Shown in pieces: positions 1-6,738 of a stretch of 13,653 nucleotides of DNA. The translations under genes were made by a program, and so were the position numbers. Position 1 is the first letter of the stretch, and each line of letters begins with the position of its first letter. Under the pieces are notes generated by a model. It searched no databases, was not told the origin of the DNA, and worked only from the letters and a program-made list of their open reading frames with translations. Source of the stretch: UBA9865 sp035647835 (GTDB lineage Bacteria > Bacillota > Dethiobacteria > Dethiobacterales > Dethiobacteraceae); NCBI GenBank assembly GCA_035647835.1, contig DASRMS010000161.1, positions 1 through 13,653 of the forward strand, in the 5' to 3' direction.

Positions 1-2
1 GT

Positions 3-128
3 ATTCCAGGCTGTTTATTTCATATCTCTGCCGAAGATGGCTATAGCCTTTTTAAAATGGAATTCTCCTCTTTGAAATTCTTAATTCTTTCATTGCAGCG
101 TTACCTGGACGAATATCAACTATACTAG
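3..128 (+). CDS. Possible C-terminal end of an upstream gene (partial)
   Basis: This reading frame is open from the left edge of the window to a TAG at 126-128, about 41 codons, in AT-rich DNA where chance stops should be frequent. The end of the peptide (FSSLKFLILSLQRYLDEYQLY) looks protein-like, with hydrophobic and charged residues mixed, but matches no family I recognise. If real, it is the tail of a gene beginning outside the window, perhaps another member of the polysaccharide cluster. An open stretch of this length is not rare enough to exclude chance, so the call is tentative. Confidence 0.25.
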   Translation: MPGCLFHISAEDGYSLFKMEFSSLKFLILSLQRYLDEYQLY

Positions 129-398
129 AATTTTGATACTCTTTTAGTAAATGTTTTTATTTATGCCGTGACACGTGCTTTTTCGGGGACATTATTGGAC
201 CTACTCCATGTACGGAACTTAGGTACTTGCTTATTGGTTCTAGTCCCCGAAGTAGAAGTAACTAACGGTATCCAATAGCTTTTAGTTTTAAGTATTATGT
301 TTTTGAAGCAATAGCATTAATTTTTTGTCGTCAATATTTCGGGTAACAACGTGGTTAACTTTCTAACAAATAAAAAACTATGAGGAGCAGGAATAATC
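129..398. other. AT-rich non-coding region upstream of the nucleotidyltransferase gene
   Basis: I see no convincing gene here on either strand. The notable content is an inverted repeat (TTCGGGGAC at 182-190 against GTCCCCGAA at 243-251) and a GTGACAC / CACGTG cluster at 168-177. No -35/-10 pair with good matches and 16-18 base spacing was found before the next gene; the ribosome binding site GAGGAG lies at 382-387, 11 bases before the ATG at 399. The stretch may be the leader of the following gene or a remnant of a mobile or repetitive element. Confidence 0.5.
182..251. repeat. Long-range inverted repeat (9-bp perfect arms, 52-base spacer)
   Basis: TTCGGGGAC at 182-190 is perfectly complementary to GTCCCCGAA at 243-251, and one G-T pair extends the stem (181/252). 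The arms are GC-rich in an otherwise AT-rich setting. The 52 bases between them form no obvious single inner stem and are not followed by a T run, so this is not a standard intrinsic terminator. It could be a structured mRNA leader, the arms of a small repeat element, or chance. Confidence 0.45.
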
Positions 399-1124
399 AT
401 GAATATAGCAGTTATTTTAGCTGGTGGCAATGGATTGCGATTGGGGGCAGCGGTGCCGAAACAGTTTTTAGAGATACTAGGAAAACCTTTGATCGTGTAT
501 GCTCTTCAAATTTATGAGCGCTCCACCTACATTGATGCGATTGAGGTTGTCTGTATACCAGAATATATCCCAGTGGTATGGGAGTATGCCAAAGAGTGGG
601 GTATAAAAAAGCTCAAATGGGTAGTGCCCGGGGGTGCATCCTGTCAGGATTCAACTCGAAATGGAATCTTTAACCTTGAAGAGGTTTGCTCCAATGATGA
701 TATTCTGATGCTTGGAATGAGTACAAGTGTGTTCGTAGATGATGACATAATTGCCGATTCTCTGCGGGTGTGCAAGCAGCATGGTAACGCTTTTGCTGCA
801 ATGCAGTGTATTTATAACTTAGCAAAGACATCTGACGGCTTAACATCAACTGGACTTGAATATAAGGAGATGCACAAGACATTGAATATGCCTTGGTCGG
901 CTTCGTTTGGTACATTTAATAGATTATATCGTAAGGCTTATGCAGAAAACATAGAAACTGCGCCCACATCATATGCACCAACTTTGTTTTTGGCTCTGGG
1001 CGAGACACTGTATTTGTCAAAGGATACTCCTAAAAATAAACTCCATGTTACTACGCAAGATGATCTTGATATAATCGAGGCCTGTTTGAAATATGAGCAA
1101 ATTAAGAAAGGAAAATGCAAGTGA
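399..1124 (+). CDS. IspD/TarI-like nucleotidyltransferase family protein, divergent active site
   Basis: The 241-residue protein has the GT-A nucleotidyltransferase start of the IspD/TarI family: LAGGNGLRLG at residues 7-16 and PKQF at 20-23, the CTP-binding loop and lysine. DSTRNG at 84-89 corresponds to the family R-S-V-x-N-G segment. Length matches IspD (about 230-240). Family members transfer CMP to a sugar or polyol phosphate (methylerythritol 4-phosphate, ribitol 5-phosphate). However, the family HDAxRP motif is replaced by LGMSTS near 105-110, the TDDA motif by TSYA near 190-193, and the usual NIK(V/I)T segment by NKLHVTT at 213-219. It may therefore act on a different substrate or be inactive. 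The start is supported by GAGGAG at 382-387. The stop overlaps the kinase start (GTGA at 1121-1124), so the pair is translationally coupled. Family assignment is firm; the reaction is not. Confidence 0.8.
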   Translation: MNIAVILAGGNGLRLGAAVPKQFLEILGKPLIVYALQIYERSTYIDAIEVVCIPEYIPVVWEYAKEWGIKKLKWVVPGGASCQDSTRNGIFNLEEVCSNDDILMLGMSTSVFVDDDIIADSLRVCKQHGNAFAAMQCIYNLAKTSDGLTSTGLEYKEMHKTLNMPWSASFGTFNRLYRKAYAENIETAPTSYAPTLFLALGETLYLSKDTPKNKLHVTTQDDLDIIEACLKYEQIKKGKCK

Positions 1125-2638
1125 AATACTTAATGGGAATTGATGAGGGAACCACAGGGTGCAAAGCGTGTCTGTTTAATGAATCAGGCGAGCTCGTGGC
1201 TAGCGCATCCAGGGAGTATCCGAGCTATTATCCATATCCCGGTTGGGTTGAACAAGACATCGAACAAATTAAAGACAGCGTATTTGCAGCTTGCAAAGAA
1301 GCAATAGAAGCTTCTGGTGTGGATCCCAATGAAATCTTGGGGGTAAGCCATTCCAACCAGGGCATAACGATGGTTCTGTTGGATGAAAATGAGAAGCCAG
1401 TTAGAGACAAGACGATTGGATGGCAAGACTTACGCTATGTTGATATCCTTCCTGAAATGCAGCAAAGTGTTGATGCTGATGAGTATTGGAAGATTAGCGG
1501 CATGATGTTTGGTACCTATAATATCTCTGTGCTGAATTGGCTACAAAAAAATGAACCTGAAACGTGGGCAAAGGTTCGACGTTGCTGTTCTCATCAGGAT
1601 TATTTTCTCAGACAGTATGGCGCAAATGGTTATTATATTGATGAGGGCAGCACCAACTTTTTAAGCATGGCTCGTTTGCAAGATAATGAGTGGGACGAGC
1701 GTCTTATGAATGTGTACAATGTTAATGAATCAATTTTACCCACGATTGTGCATGAGCCGGGTAAGGTTGTTGGTTTTGTTACAGAAGATGTCTCGAAAAA
1801 AACCGGTCTGCCTGTAGGTTGTAAAGTGTGTCTCGGTGGACTCGATACAAATTGCTGTGCGCTGGGAGCGGGTGCAAAAGATGCTGGTACACAAGTTCTT
1901 ATCATGGGGACAGCAGGTGTTTCCCTCCTTATATCTGACAAAATGGTGCTCGATCCAAACAAAAGAATTACGGTCAGAAGCAATCCGGGCTTTAAAAACT
2001 GGCAGTATTATATCATGACGAATACCGGAGCGTCTTCTTTCCGATGGTTCCGTGATGAAATGTGCTCAATGGAAGTTGCTACTGGTAAGCTCATGGGTAT
2101 AGACCCATACGATATTATTACAACGACTGCGGCGCACTCGCACCCTGGGGCTAATGGTGTAACTGCACTTACTTGCTTTCAGGGGGCACATACGCGTAAG
2201 AAGAATGAAAAGGCCAGAGGTACCTTTTTTGGCATTAGTCTTGGCACAACAAAAGCAGACATTGCGGAGGCGATACTAGAGGGCATTTGCTTTGAAATGA
2301 AGGATATTCTGAAAATGAACGAGGAACTTTCTGGTGAGATCAAACATGTCAGGCTTTGTGGAGGAGTATCAAAAAGTGAGATGTGGTGCCAGATGTTTGC
2401 GGATATCTTGCAAAGACCTGTTGAGCTTACAACGATATCGGAACTCGGTTCATTGGGAGCTGCTATGTGCGCCGGCATAGGTGCTGGATTATTCGAAAAT
2501 TGTTCTGATGCTGTTAATAAGTGTGTCCACATCAGTAAAACCTATATACCTAATGAAAAGATGAGCAAAGAATACGCAGAGGCATTCAAGCGCTGGAATA
2601 AATACTACTCGATTGCTAATAGTGAGATATATATTTGA
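1121..2638 (+). CDS. FGGY-family carbohydrate kinase (xylulokinase-like)
   Basis: The protein (505 residues from GTG) is a full-length FGGY sugar kinase that phosphorylates a sugar or polyol with ATP. Visible motifs are the phosphate-binding GIDEGTTGCK at 6-15, PGWVEQD at 40-46, WQD near 101-103, the GGLDTN segment at 239-244 with the likely catalytic aspartate D242, GTAG at 263-266, and the C-terminal FGGY signature GGVSKSEMWCQMFADIL at 414-430. I chose the GTG at 1121 because AAAGGA at 1107-1112 lies 8 bases before it; the in-frame ATG at 1115 would leave only 2 bases. The GTGA overlap with the upstream nucleotidyltransferase implies coupled translation and a shared pathway: phosphorylation of a pentulose, pentitol or similar compound followed by nucleotide activation. 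The exact substrate cannot be read from sequence; FGGY members include xylulokinase, ribulokinase and glycerol kinase. Confidence 0.88.
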   Translation: MKYLMGIDEGTTGCKACLFNESGELVASASREYPSYYPYPGWVEQDIEQIKDSVFAACKEAIEASGVDPNEILGVSHSNQGITMVLLDENEKPVRDKTIGWQDLRYVDILPEMQQSVDADEYWKISGMMFGTYNISVLNWLQKNEPETWAKVRRCCSHQDYFLRQYGANGYYIDEGSTNFLSMARLQDNEWDERLMNVYNVNESILPTIVHEPGKVVGFVTEDVSKKTGLPVGCKVCLGGLDTNCCALGAGAKDAGTQVLIMGTAGVSLLISDKMVLDPNKRITVRSNPGFKNWQYYIMTNTGASSFRWFRDEMCSMEVATGKLMGIDPYDIITTTAAHSHPGANGVTALTCFQGAHTRKKNEKARGTFFGISLGTTKADIAEAILEGICFEMKDILKMNEELSGEIKHVRLCGGVSKSEMWCQMFADILQRPVELTTISELGSLGAAMCAGIGAGLFENCSDAVNKCVHISKTYIPNEKMSKEYAEAFKRWNKYYSIANSEIYI

Positions 2639-2650
2639 TGACTGAAAAAA

Positions 2651-2677
2651 TCCGATTGTCAGCTTGTGATAGTCGGA
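2651..2677. promoter_or_regulatory. Operator-like dyad overlapping the galE promoter
   Basis: TCCGATTGTCA (2651-2661) and TGATAGTCGGA (2667-2677) form an inverted repeat with 9 of 11 matched positions and a 5-base spacer; the two mismatches are G-T wobble pairs, so RNA could also form an 11-bp hairpin. The left arm contains the whole -35 hexamer and the right arm fills most of the -35/-10 spacer. That placement suits a repressor operator. It is not followed by a T run, so a terminator for the upstream kinase gene is less likely. Confidence 0.45.
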
Positions 2678-2684
2678 GTATTAT
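2656..2684 (+). promoter_or_regulatory. Sigma-A type promoter for galE-vanZ
   Basis: TTGTCA (2656-2661), a 17-base spacer and TATTAT (2679-2684) match the housekeeping consensus at 5 of 6 positions in each box with ideal spacing. Transcription would start near 2691, giving a leader of roughly 50 bases that contains the strong AAAGGAGG ribosome binding site at 2731-2738. This separates galE from the upstream kinase pair. Confidence 0.6.
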
Positions 2685-2743
2685 CCCGTTGCATGTTCAG
2701 TATATCAGATTAAATAGTAAAGTATTCTGCAAAGGAGGCTACA

Positions 2744-3739
2744 ATGAACATCCTCGTCACCGGTGGTACCGGCTACATCGGCTCCCATACCTGTGTCACC
2801 TTGCTGGCAGCAGGGCATGATGTAGTAATCGCTGATAATCTTTGCAACAGCAAAGCCGAAACCGTAGATATAATTGAACAAATTAGCGGCAAGAAAGTTA
2901 TTTTCTATCAGATTGATGTCACTGAAGAGGCAGCTGTTGAGTCTGTCTTTGCTAAACATGCCTTTGATGGGGTAATTCATTTTGCTGGACTTAAAGCGGT
3001 GGGTGAGTCGGTAGAGAAACCACTGCAATATTATTACAACAACACCGTTAGTACGATGGTGCTGGCGAAGGTGTGCCAGAAGTACCAAGTAAAGCGTTTT
3101 GTCTTTAGCTCCTCCGCTACTGTGTACGGAGAAAATGAAGTGCCTTTTGTGGAAACCATGCCTCTCCTGCCTACGACTAACCCTTATGGTGAAACTAAAG
3201 CTATCAGTGAGCGCATTCTCACGGATGTGGTACAAGCTAATCCTGAGTGGTCAGTAGCGCTGCTGCGCTACTTTAACCCCGTTGGTGCACATGAAAGCGG
3301 CTTACTCGGTGAAGCACCGAACGGTATTCCTAATAACCTGATGCCCTATGTGGCACAAGTAGCTAAGGGTAAGCTAGCGAAATTACATGTTTTTGGTAAC
3401 GACTATCCTACTGTAGATGGTACCGGTGTACGGGATTATATACACGTGATGGATCTAGCCGAAGGGCATGTGGTAGCATTAGCTAAACTGCAGCCCGGTG
3501 TGCACATCTATAATTTAGGTACGGGACAAGGCACCAGTGTGTTACAGTTGGTGCAGGCTTTTGAAGCAGCTAACCAGATTAAGGTGCCCTATGAAATAGT
3601 GGCCAGACGCCCTGGTGATATTGCCGAATGCTATGCCGATGCCGCCAAGGCCAAAAAAGAATTGGGCTGGACAGCTAAACTCACTCTAATGGAGATGTGT
3701 CGCGATGCCTGGCGCTTTGAGCAAAACTACCGCGATTAA
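2744..3739 (+). CDS. galE: UDP-glucose 4-epimerase
   Basis: GalE interconverts UDP-glucose and UDP-galactose in the cytoplasm with tightly bound NAD, feeding galactose-containing polymers. The 331-residue protein is an extended short-chain dehydrogenase: NAD-binding GGTGYIGSHT at 7-16, FAGLKAVGES at 80-89, SSSATVYG at 122-129, catalytic tyrosine and lysine in NPYGETK (Y148, K152), RYFNPVGAH at 175-183 and GVRDYIHVMDLA in the C-terminal half. Length and motif spacing match bacterial GalE closely. The ATG follows a near-perfect AAAGGAGG (2731-2738) and has its own promoter. A vanZ-like gene follows after 65 bases without an intervening terminator. A 4-epimerase acting on UDP-GlcNAc or another UDP-sugar cannot be excluded, but GalE is the simplest reading. 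Confidence 0.93.
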   Translation: MNILVTGGTGYIGSHTCVTLLAAGHDVVIADNLCNSKAETVDIIEQISGKKVIFYQIDVTEEAAVESVFAKHAFDGVIHFAGLKAVGESVEKPLQYYYNNTVSTMVLAKVCQKYQVKRFVFSSSATVYGENEVPFVETMPLLPTTNPYGETKAISERILTDVVQANPEWSVALLRYFNPVGAHESGLLGEAPNGIPNNLMPYVAQVAKGKLAKLHVFGNDYPTVDGTGVRDYIHVMDLAEGHVVALAKLQPGVHIYNLGTGQGTSVLQLVQAFEAANQIKVPYEIVARRPGDIAECYADAAKAKKELGWTAKLTLMEMCRDAWRFEQNYRD

Positions 3740-3804
3740 GCGGTCGCCTAAATTATCAAGTAGTACTTTAAGCTGAGTGGCATAAAATAAAGAAAAGAAT
3801 ATAG

Positions 3805-4293
3805 TTGGTGAGCAAGATTAAACGAACAAAAACAATTCTTTCCTGGGCATTGGTAGTGCTGTGGATGTGCGTGATTTTTGCCAGTTCCAGTCAGCCAGCA
3901 CTTGTATCCGCTGAATTAAGTACTGGTCTAACGGCAGTATTGGTACGCACAGTAGCCAAAGTACTGCAGCTAGAGACTCCCGAGGTAGAACCTTACTTGA
4001 GTATGTTTAACCATCTACTGCGTAAAGCCGGTCACTTTACCGTGTACTTAATATTAGCCACTTTAGTAGTGAACGCCCTGCGACAAAGCGGTGTGACCGG
4101 GCGCAGATTATATCTCATGGCTTTTACCTGCTGCCTGCTTTATGCCATCACGGATGAGGTGCATCAACTATTTGTACCTGGCCGCGGCGGGCAGGTGCGT
4201 GATGTTTTGCTTGATAGTTGTGGGGCTTTGGTGGCCATACTGTGTGCCTATGTCATGAGCCGGCGCAAAACTAAAGATACTGAGACAGCTTGA
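3805..4293 (+). CDS. VanZ-like family membrane protein
   Basis: This 162-residue integral membrane protein carries the VanZ-family signatures: an N-terminal transmembrane segment ending in FASSSQP (about 13-32), RKAGHFTVYLILATLVV in the middle, and TDEVHQLFVPGRGGQVRDV followed by another hydrophobic helix near the C-terminus. VanZ of vancomycin-resistance elements gives low-level teicoplanin resistance; most homologues, including those in polysaccharide loci, have no proven function. The start is uncertain: a TTG at 3805 and a GTG at 3808 are adjacent in frame, with only a weak purine-rich site (AAAGAAAAG) upstream. It probably shares the galE transcript and is followed by an intrinsic terminator. 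Confidence 0.85.
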   Translation: MVSKIKRTKTILSWALVVLWMCVIFASSSQPALVSAELSTGLTAVLVRTVAKVLQLETPEVEPYLSMFNHLLRKAGHFTVYLILATLVVNALRQSGVTGRRLYLMAFTCCLLYAITDEVHQLFVPGRGGQVRDVLLDSCGALVAILCAYVMSRRKTKDTETA

Positions 4294-4336
4294 TCTAGTA
4301 AGTTGCGCATAGTAATGAGAAATAAAGAAGCATCAG

Positions 4337-4361
4337 AATGACTCACTAATGGGTCATTTTT
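4337..4361 (+). terminator. Intrinsic terminator after the vanZ-like gene
   Basis: AATGACTCA (4337-4345) pairs with TGGGTCATT (4350-4358) as a 9-bp stem with one G-T pair and a CTAA loop, followed by TTT then CATTT. It lies 43 bases after the vanZ-like stop and would close the galE-vanZ unit before cpsB. Confidence 0.65.
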
Positions 4362-4492
4362 CATTTAGCGCTAAGGATTAGCAAGTAACCGTGCTGTCAA
4401 AATGCAGTAAGCAACAAAATGGGTGTGATTTAGGCAGGATAAGAAAAATATGTGTCGAAATAAAATAAACATAAGAAAAACGAGGTAATAAT

Positions 4493-5278
4493 ATGCGACA
4501 TAAAATTGATATCCACTGCCACATTCTCCCGGATGTTGATGATGGACCCCAAACGATGGCAGACTCTTTAATGCTAGCTAGTGTGCTAGTCAACCAGGGT
4601 TTTGCAGAAATTATTGCCACCCCTCATTACATAGACGATTATTCTGAGGCGTACCGCAACCATATTAAACAGCAATATAAGGCACTGCAGACGGCGCTGC
4701 AGGTGCAGGGCATCCCTCTGCAGCTACATTTAGGCGGGGAAGTTATGCTTACTTCCCTAGTCGTACAGCAAGCTGATAGTGGTACCTTACCTGTGCTTGC
4801 TAATACCAATCATGTGTTATTAGAGCTGCCTTTAAGACAAGAAGTGTTAGCTTATGCCTCACAGGTAATTTTTCACCTGCAAATTAAAGGCTATCAGCCG
4901 ATTATTGCCCATCCGGAAAGAGTGGAATTTATTAAACAAGATCCCAGGTGCTTACTGCGCCTGCTCGAATCAGGGGTGCTGCTGCAAGTGAATATGGGAA
5001 GTTTATTTGGCCTTTATGGGAAAAGAGCCAAACAGGCAGCAGAATTTCTCCTGGCTAACCAGATGGCACACTTTTTAGCTACTGATAGTCATCATGCTTC
5101 CCAAGGGGCACTCGGGCATAAACTTACGAAATTAGCCTATCCCTTGGAGCTGTTGATGGGGGAGAATCCACACAACCTCTTAAATCAGCAAAGGATTAAG
5201 CAGCTGTGCAAAAGGGAAGAGAAAAGTTACTCTGTTAATAAACTGATTAGATTCTTAAAAAATATCTTAGGCAGGTAA
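4493..5278 (+). CDS. cpsB: PHP-family protein-tyrosine phosphatase, CpsB/YwqE type
   Basis: The 261-residue protein has the metal-dependent PHP fold used by CpsB, Wzb-equivalent of Gram-positive capsule systems. Metal-binding motifs are visible: HCH at 8-10 and D14 (HCHILPDVDDG), TPHY at 43-46, GGEV with E83, IAHPERV with H140, and TDSHH at 197-201. CpsB enzymes remove phosphate from the tyrosine cluster of the CpsD kinase, completing the cycle that controls polymer export and length. The kinase and its activator are the next two genes, which strongly supports the role. Start ATG is preceded by GAGGT at 4481-4485. The stop is 19 bases before the cpsC-like start. No convincing promoter was found in the 130 bases after the preceding terminator, although one is expected there. 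Confidence 0.92.
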   Translation: MRHKIDIHCHILPDVDDGPQTMADSLMLASVLVNQGFAEIIATPHYIDDYSEAYRNHIKQQYKALQTALQVQGIPLQLHLGGEVMLTSLVVQQADSGTLPVLANTNHVLLELPLRQEVLAYASQVIFHLQIKGYQPIIAHPERVEFIKQDPRCLLRLLESGVLLQVNMGSLFGLYGKRAKQAAEFLLANQMAHFLATDSHHASQGALGHKLTKLAYPLELLMGENPHNLLNQQRIKQLCKREEKSYSVNKLIRFLKNILGR

Positions 5279-5297
5279 GAAGGAGAGCAGAAGAAAC

Positions 5298-5972
5298 TTG
5301 GAACAGGAAATTGAGCTTCGCGAGCTACTGGAAATCGTGATCAAACGTTGGAAGTTAATTTTGCTATTATTCTTAACCGCAGTGATGATTAGTGCTGTGG
5401 TAAGCTTTTTTTTGCTAGACCCAACCTATCAGGCTTCAACCACCTTATTAGTGGGTAAACCTAAAGATGATACTCCGGTCATGTATCAGGATGTGCAGCT
5501 CAACCGACAGCTGGTTTCCACGTATGAGCAAATTGCCCGTAGCGGGCAAGTAGGTAATGAAGTGCTTGATGAATTAAACCTGTCAATGACTTTAGAGCAG
5601 CTGCAAAACAAGATTACGATTAGCCAAGTGGCTGATACAGAAATTATCGCCATTAGTGTGAAAGATAAATCAGCCGATAAAGCAGCTTTACTGGCGAATG
5701 GTGTGGCCAATGTCTTCATTGGTAAAATCGGTGCCATTATGAAAATAGATAATGTCACCATTATTGATCCGGCAGCTGTCCCCGCCAAGCCCATAGCACC
5801 GCGTAAAAAGATGAATGTCGCCATCGCTGGAGTGCTGGCGCTGATGATTGGCTTCTTTTTAGCCTTTGCCCTCGAATATCTGGATAACACGGTGAAAACA
5901 GCAAAAGATGTGGAAGATTATTTAGGTTTACCGTTATTAGGGACAATACCTTTTTATGAGGGAGAACAATGA
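5298..5972 (+). CDS. cpsC: Wzz/CpsC-type polysaccharide co-polymerase and kinase activator
   Basis: The 224-residue membrane protein has the Wzz-family layout: short cytoplasmic N-terminus (IELRELLEIVIKRWK), transmembrane helix at about 20-40, extracellular domain, a proline-rich stretch before the second helix (PAAVPAKPIAPRKK, 158-171), transmembrane helix at about 173-194, and a cytoplasmic tail (LEYLDNTVKTAKDVEDYLG) of the kind that activates the partner kinase. In Gram-positives, activator and kinase are separate proteins, as here. It governs chain length and export of the polymer. Start is TTG at 5298 with AAGGAG at 5280-5285, spacing 12, somewhat long. Its stop overlaps the kinase start by ATGA at 5969-5972, implying translational coupling and balanced amounts. 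Confidence 0.9.
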   Translation: MEQEIELRELLEIVIKRWKLILLLFLTAVMISAVVSFFLLDPTYQASTTLLVGKPKDDTPVMYQDVQLNRQLVSTYEQIARSGQVGNEVLDELNLSMTLEQLQNKITISQVADTEIIAISVKDKSADKAALLANGVANVFIGKIGAIMKIDNVTIIDPAAVPAKPIAPRKKMNVAIAGVLALMIGFFLAFALEYLDNTVKTAKDVEDYLGLPLLGTIPFYEGEQ

Positions 5973-6676
5973 GAAAAAAAAGAAAAAAAACTACAAACCC
6001 ACGGTATGCGGAACGTTTAATTACCTTCCGCAACCCTAAGTCTCCAGTTTCGGAAGCTTTCCGTACCGTGCGTACTAATATTGAATTCTCTGATATCGAT
6101 CATAAACTCAAAACAATTATGGTTACCAGTTCCATCCCGTCAGAAGGTAAGTCTACCCTGACTTCCAATATCGCTGTAGCCATGGCCATGTCAGGCAAAA
6201 ACATTCTCATTATTGATGCGGACTTAAGAAGTCCTACGCAACATAAGTGTTTTAATGTCCGCAATCTGCATGGCCTGACCAATCTGCTCCTTGATGAGAC
6301 ACTTTCACTGGAAGATGTGCTGGTTTATCCTAGTCAGGAGAATTTAATTTTGCTAACGACAGGGCCGCTGCCGCCCAATCCCGCTGAACTTTTAGGCTCA
6401 GAGCGCATGCGCAATTTTGTAGCCTCTCTGGCTAATCATTTTGATGTGATTCTGATTGATGCCCCACCTGTCCTGCCCGTGACCGATGCCGCTATTCTCG
6501 CAAGTTACGTCGATGGTGTGGTGATGGTTGCTGCCGCCGGTAATGTGCCCCGCGAACAAGCGTTACTGGCAAAAGAGCAGCTCATCAAAGCCAAGGCCAA
6601 TATTTTAGGGGTGGTCCTGAATAAGGTTTCTGCCAATAGTAAGCCTTATTATGGTTACTATGGCCATTCACAATAA
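5969..6676 (+). CDS. cpsD: BY-kinase: CpsD/CapB-type tyrosine autokinase
   Basis: This 235-residue cytoplasmic protein is a bacterial tyrosine kinase. SSIPSEGKST (54-63) is the Walker A loop, ILIIDADLR (79-87) the Walker A' motif typical of BY-kinases, and VILIDAPP (160-167) Walker B. The C-terminus KPYYGYYGHSQ carries four tyrosines (Y227, Y228, Y230, Y231), the autophosphorylation cluster that CpsB-type enzymes dephosphorylate. The substrate or partner is the CpsC-like activator encoded immediately upstream with ATGA overlap. The basic N-terminus is encoded by two A8 runs (5974-5981 and 5983-5990) separated by a single G. Length is normal for the family. Confidence 0.94.
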   Translation: MRKKRKKTTNPRYAERLITFRNPKSPVSEAFRTVRTNIEFSDIDHKLKTIMVTSSIPSEGKSTLTSNIAVAMAMSGKNILIIDADLRSPTQHKCFNVRNLHGLTNLLLDETLSLEDVLVYPSQENLILLTTGPLPPNPAELLGSERMRNFVASLANHFDVILIDAPPVLPVTDAAILASYVDGVVMVAAAGNVPREQALLAKEQLIKAKANILGVVLNKVSANSKPYYGYYGHSQ

Positions 6677-6738
6677 CTAGTCGTTTAGTTTTAAGGAGAT
6701 TTAAATAGCTGCAAAAAGTAATTAAGGTGTGTAGATCA

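Noticed and set aside
39..53. GGCTATAGCC palindrome followed by five T, resembling a small terminator
   Set aside because: The stem would have only three GC pairs around a TATA loop, with a T-T mismatch next to it, and it lies inside the possible coding tail at 3-128.
6693..6711. Strong AAGGAG followed by an in-frame CTG as an earlier start for the surface protein
   Set aside because: CTG starts are rare, and it would place ten mostly polar and basic residues before a standard MKK signal peptide; ATG 6739 with AAGGTG fits better.
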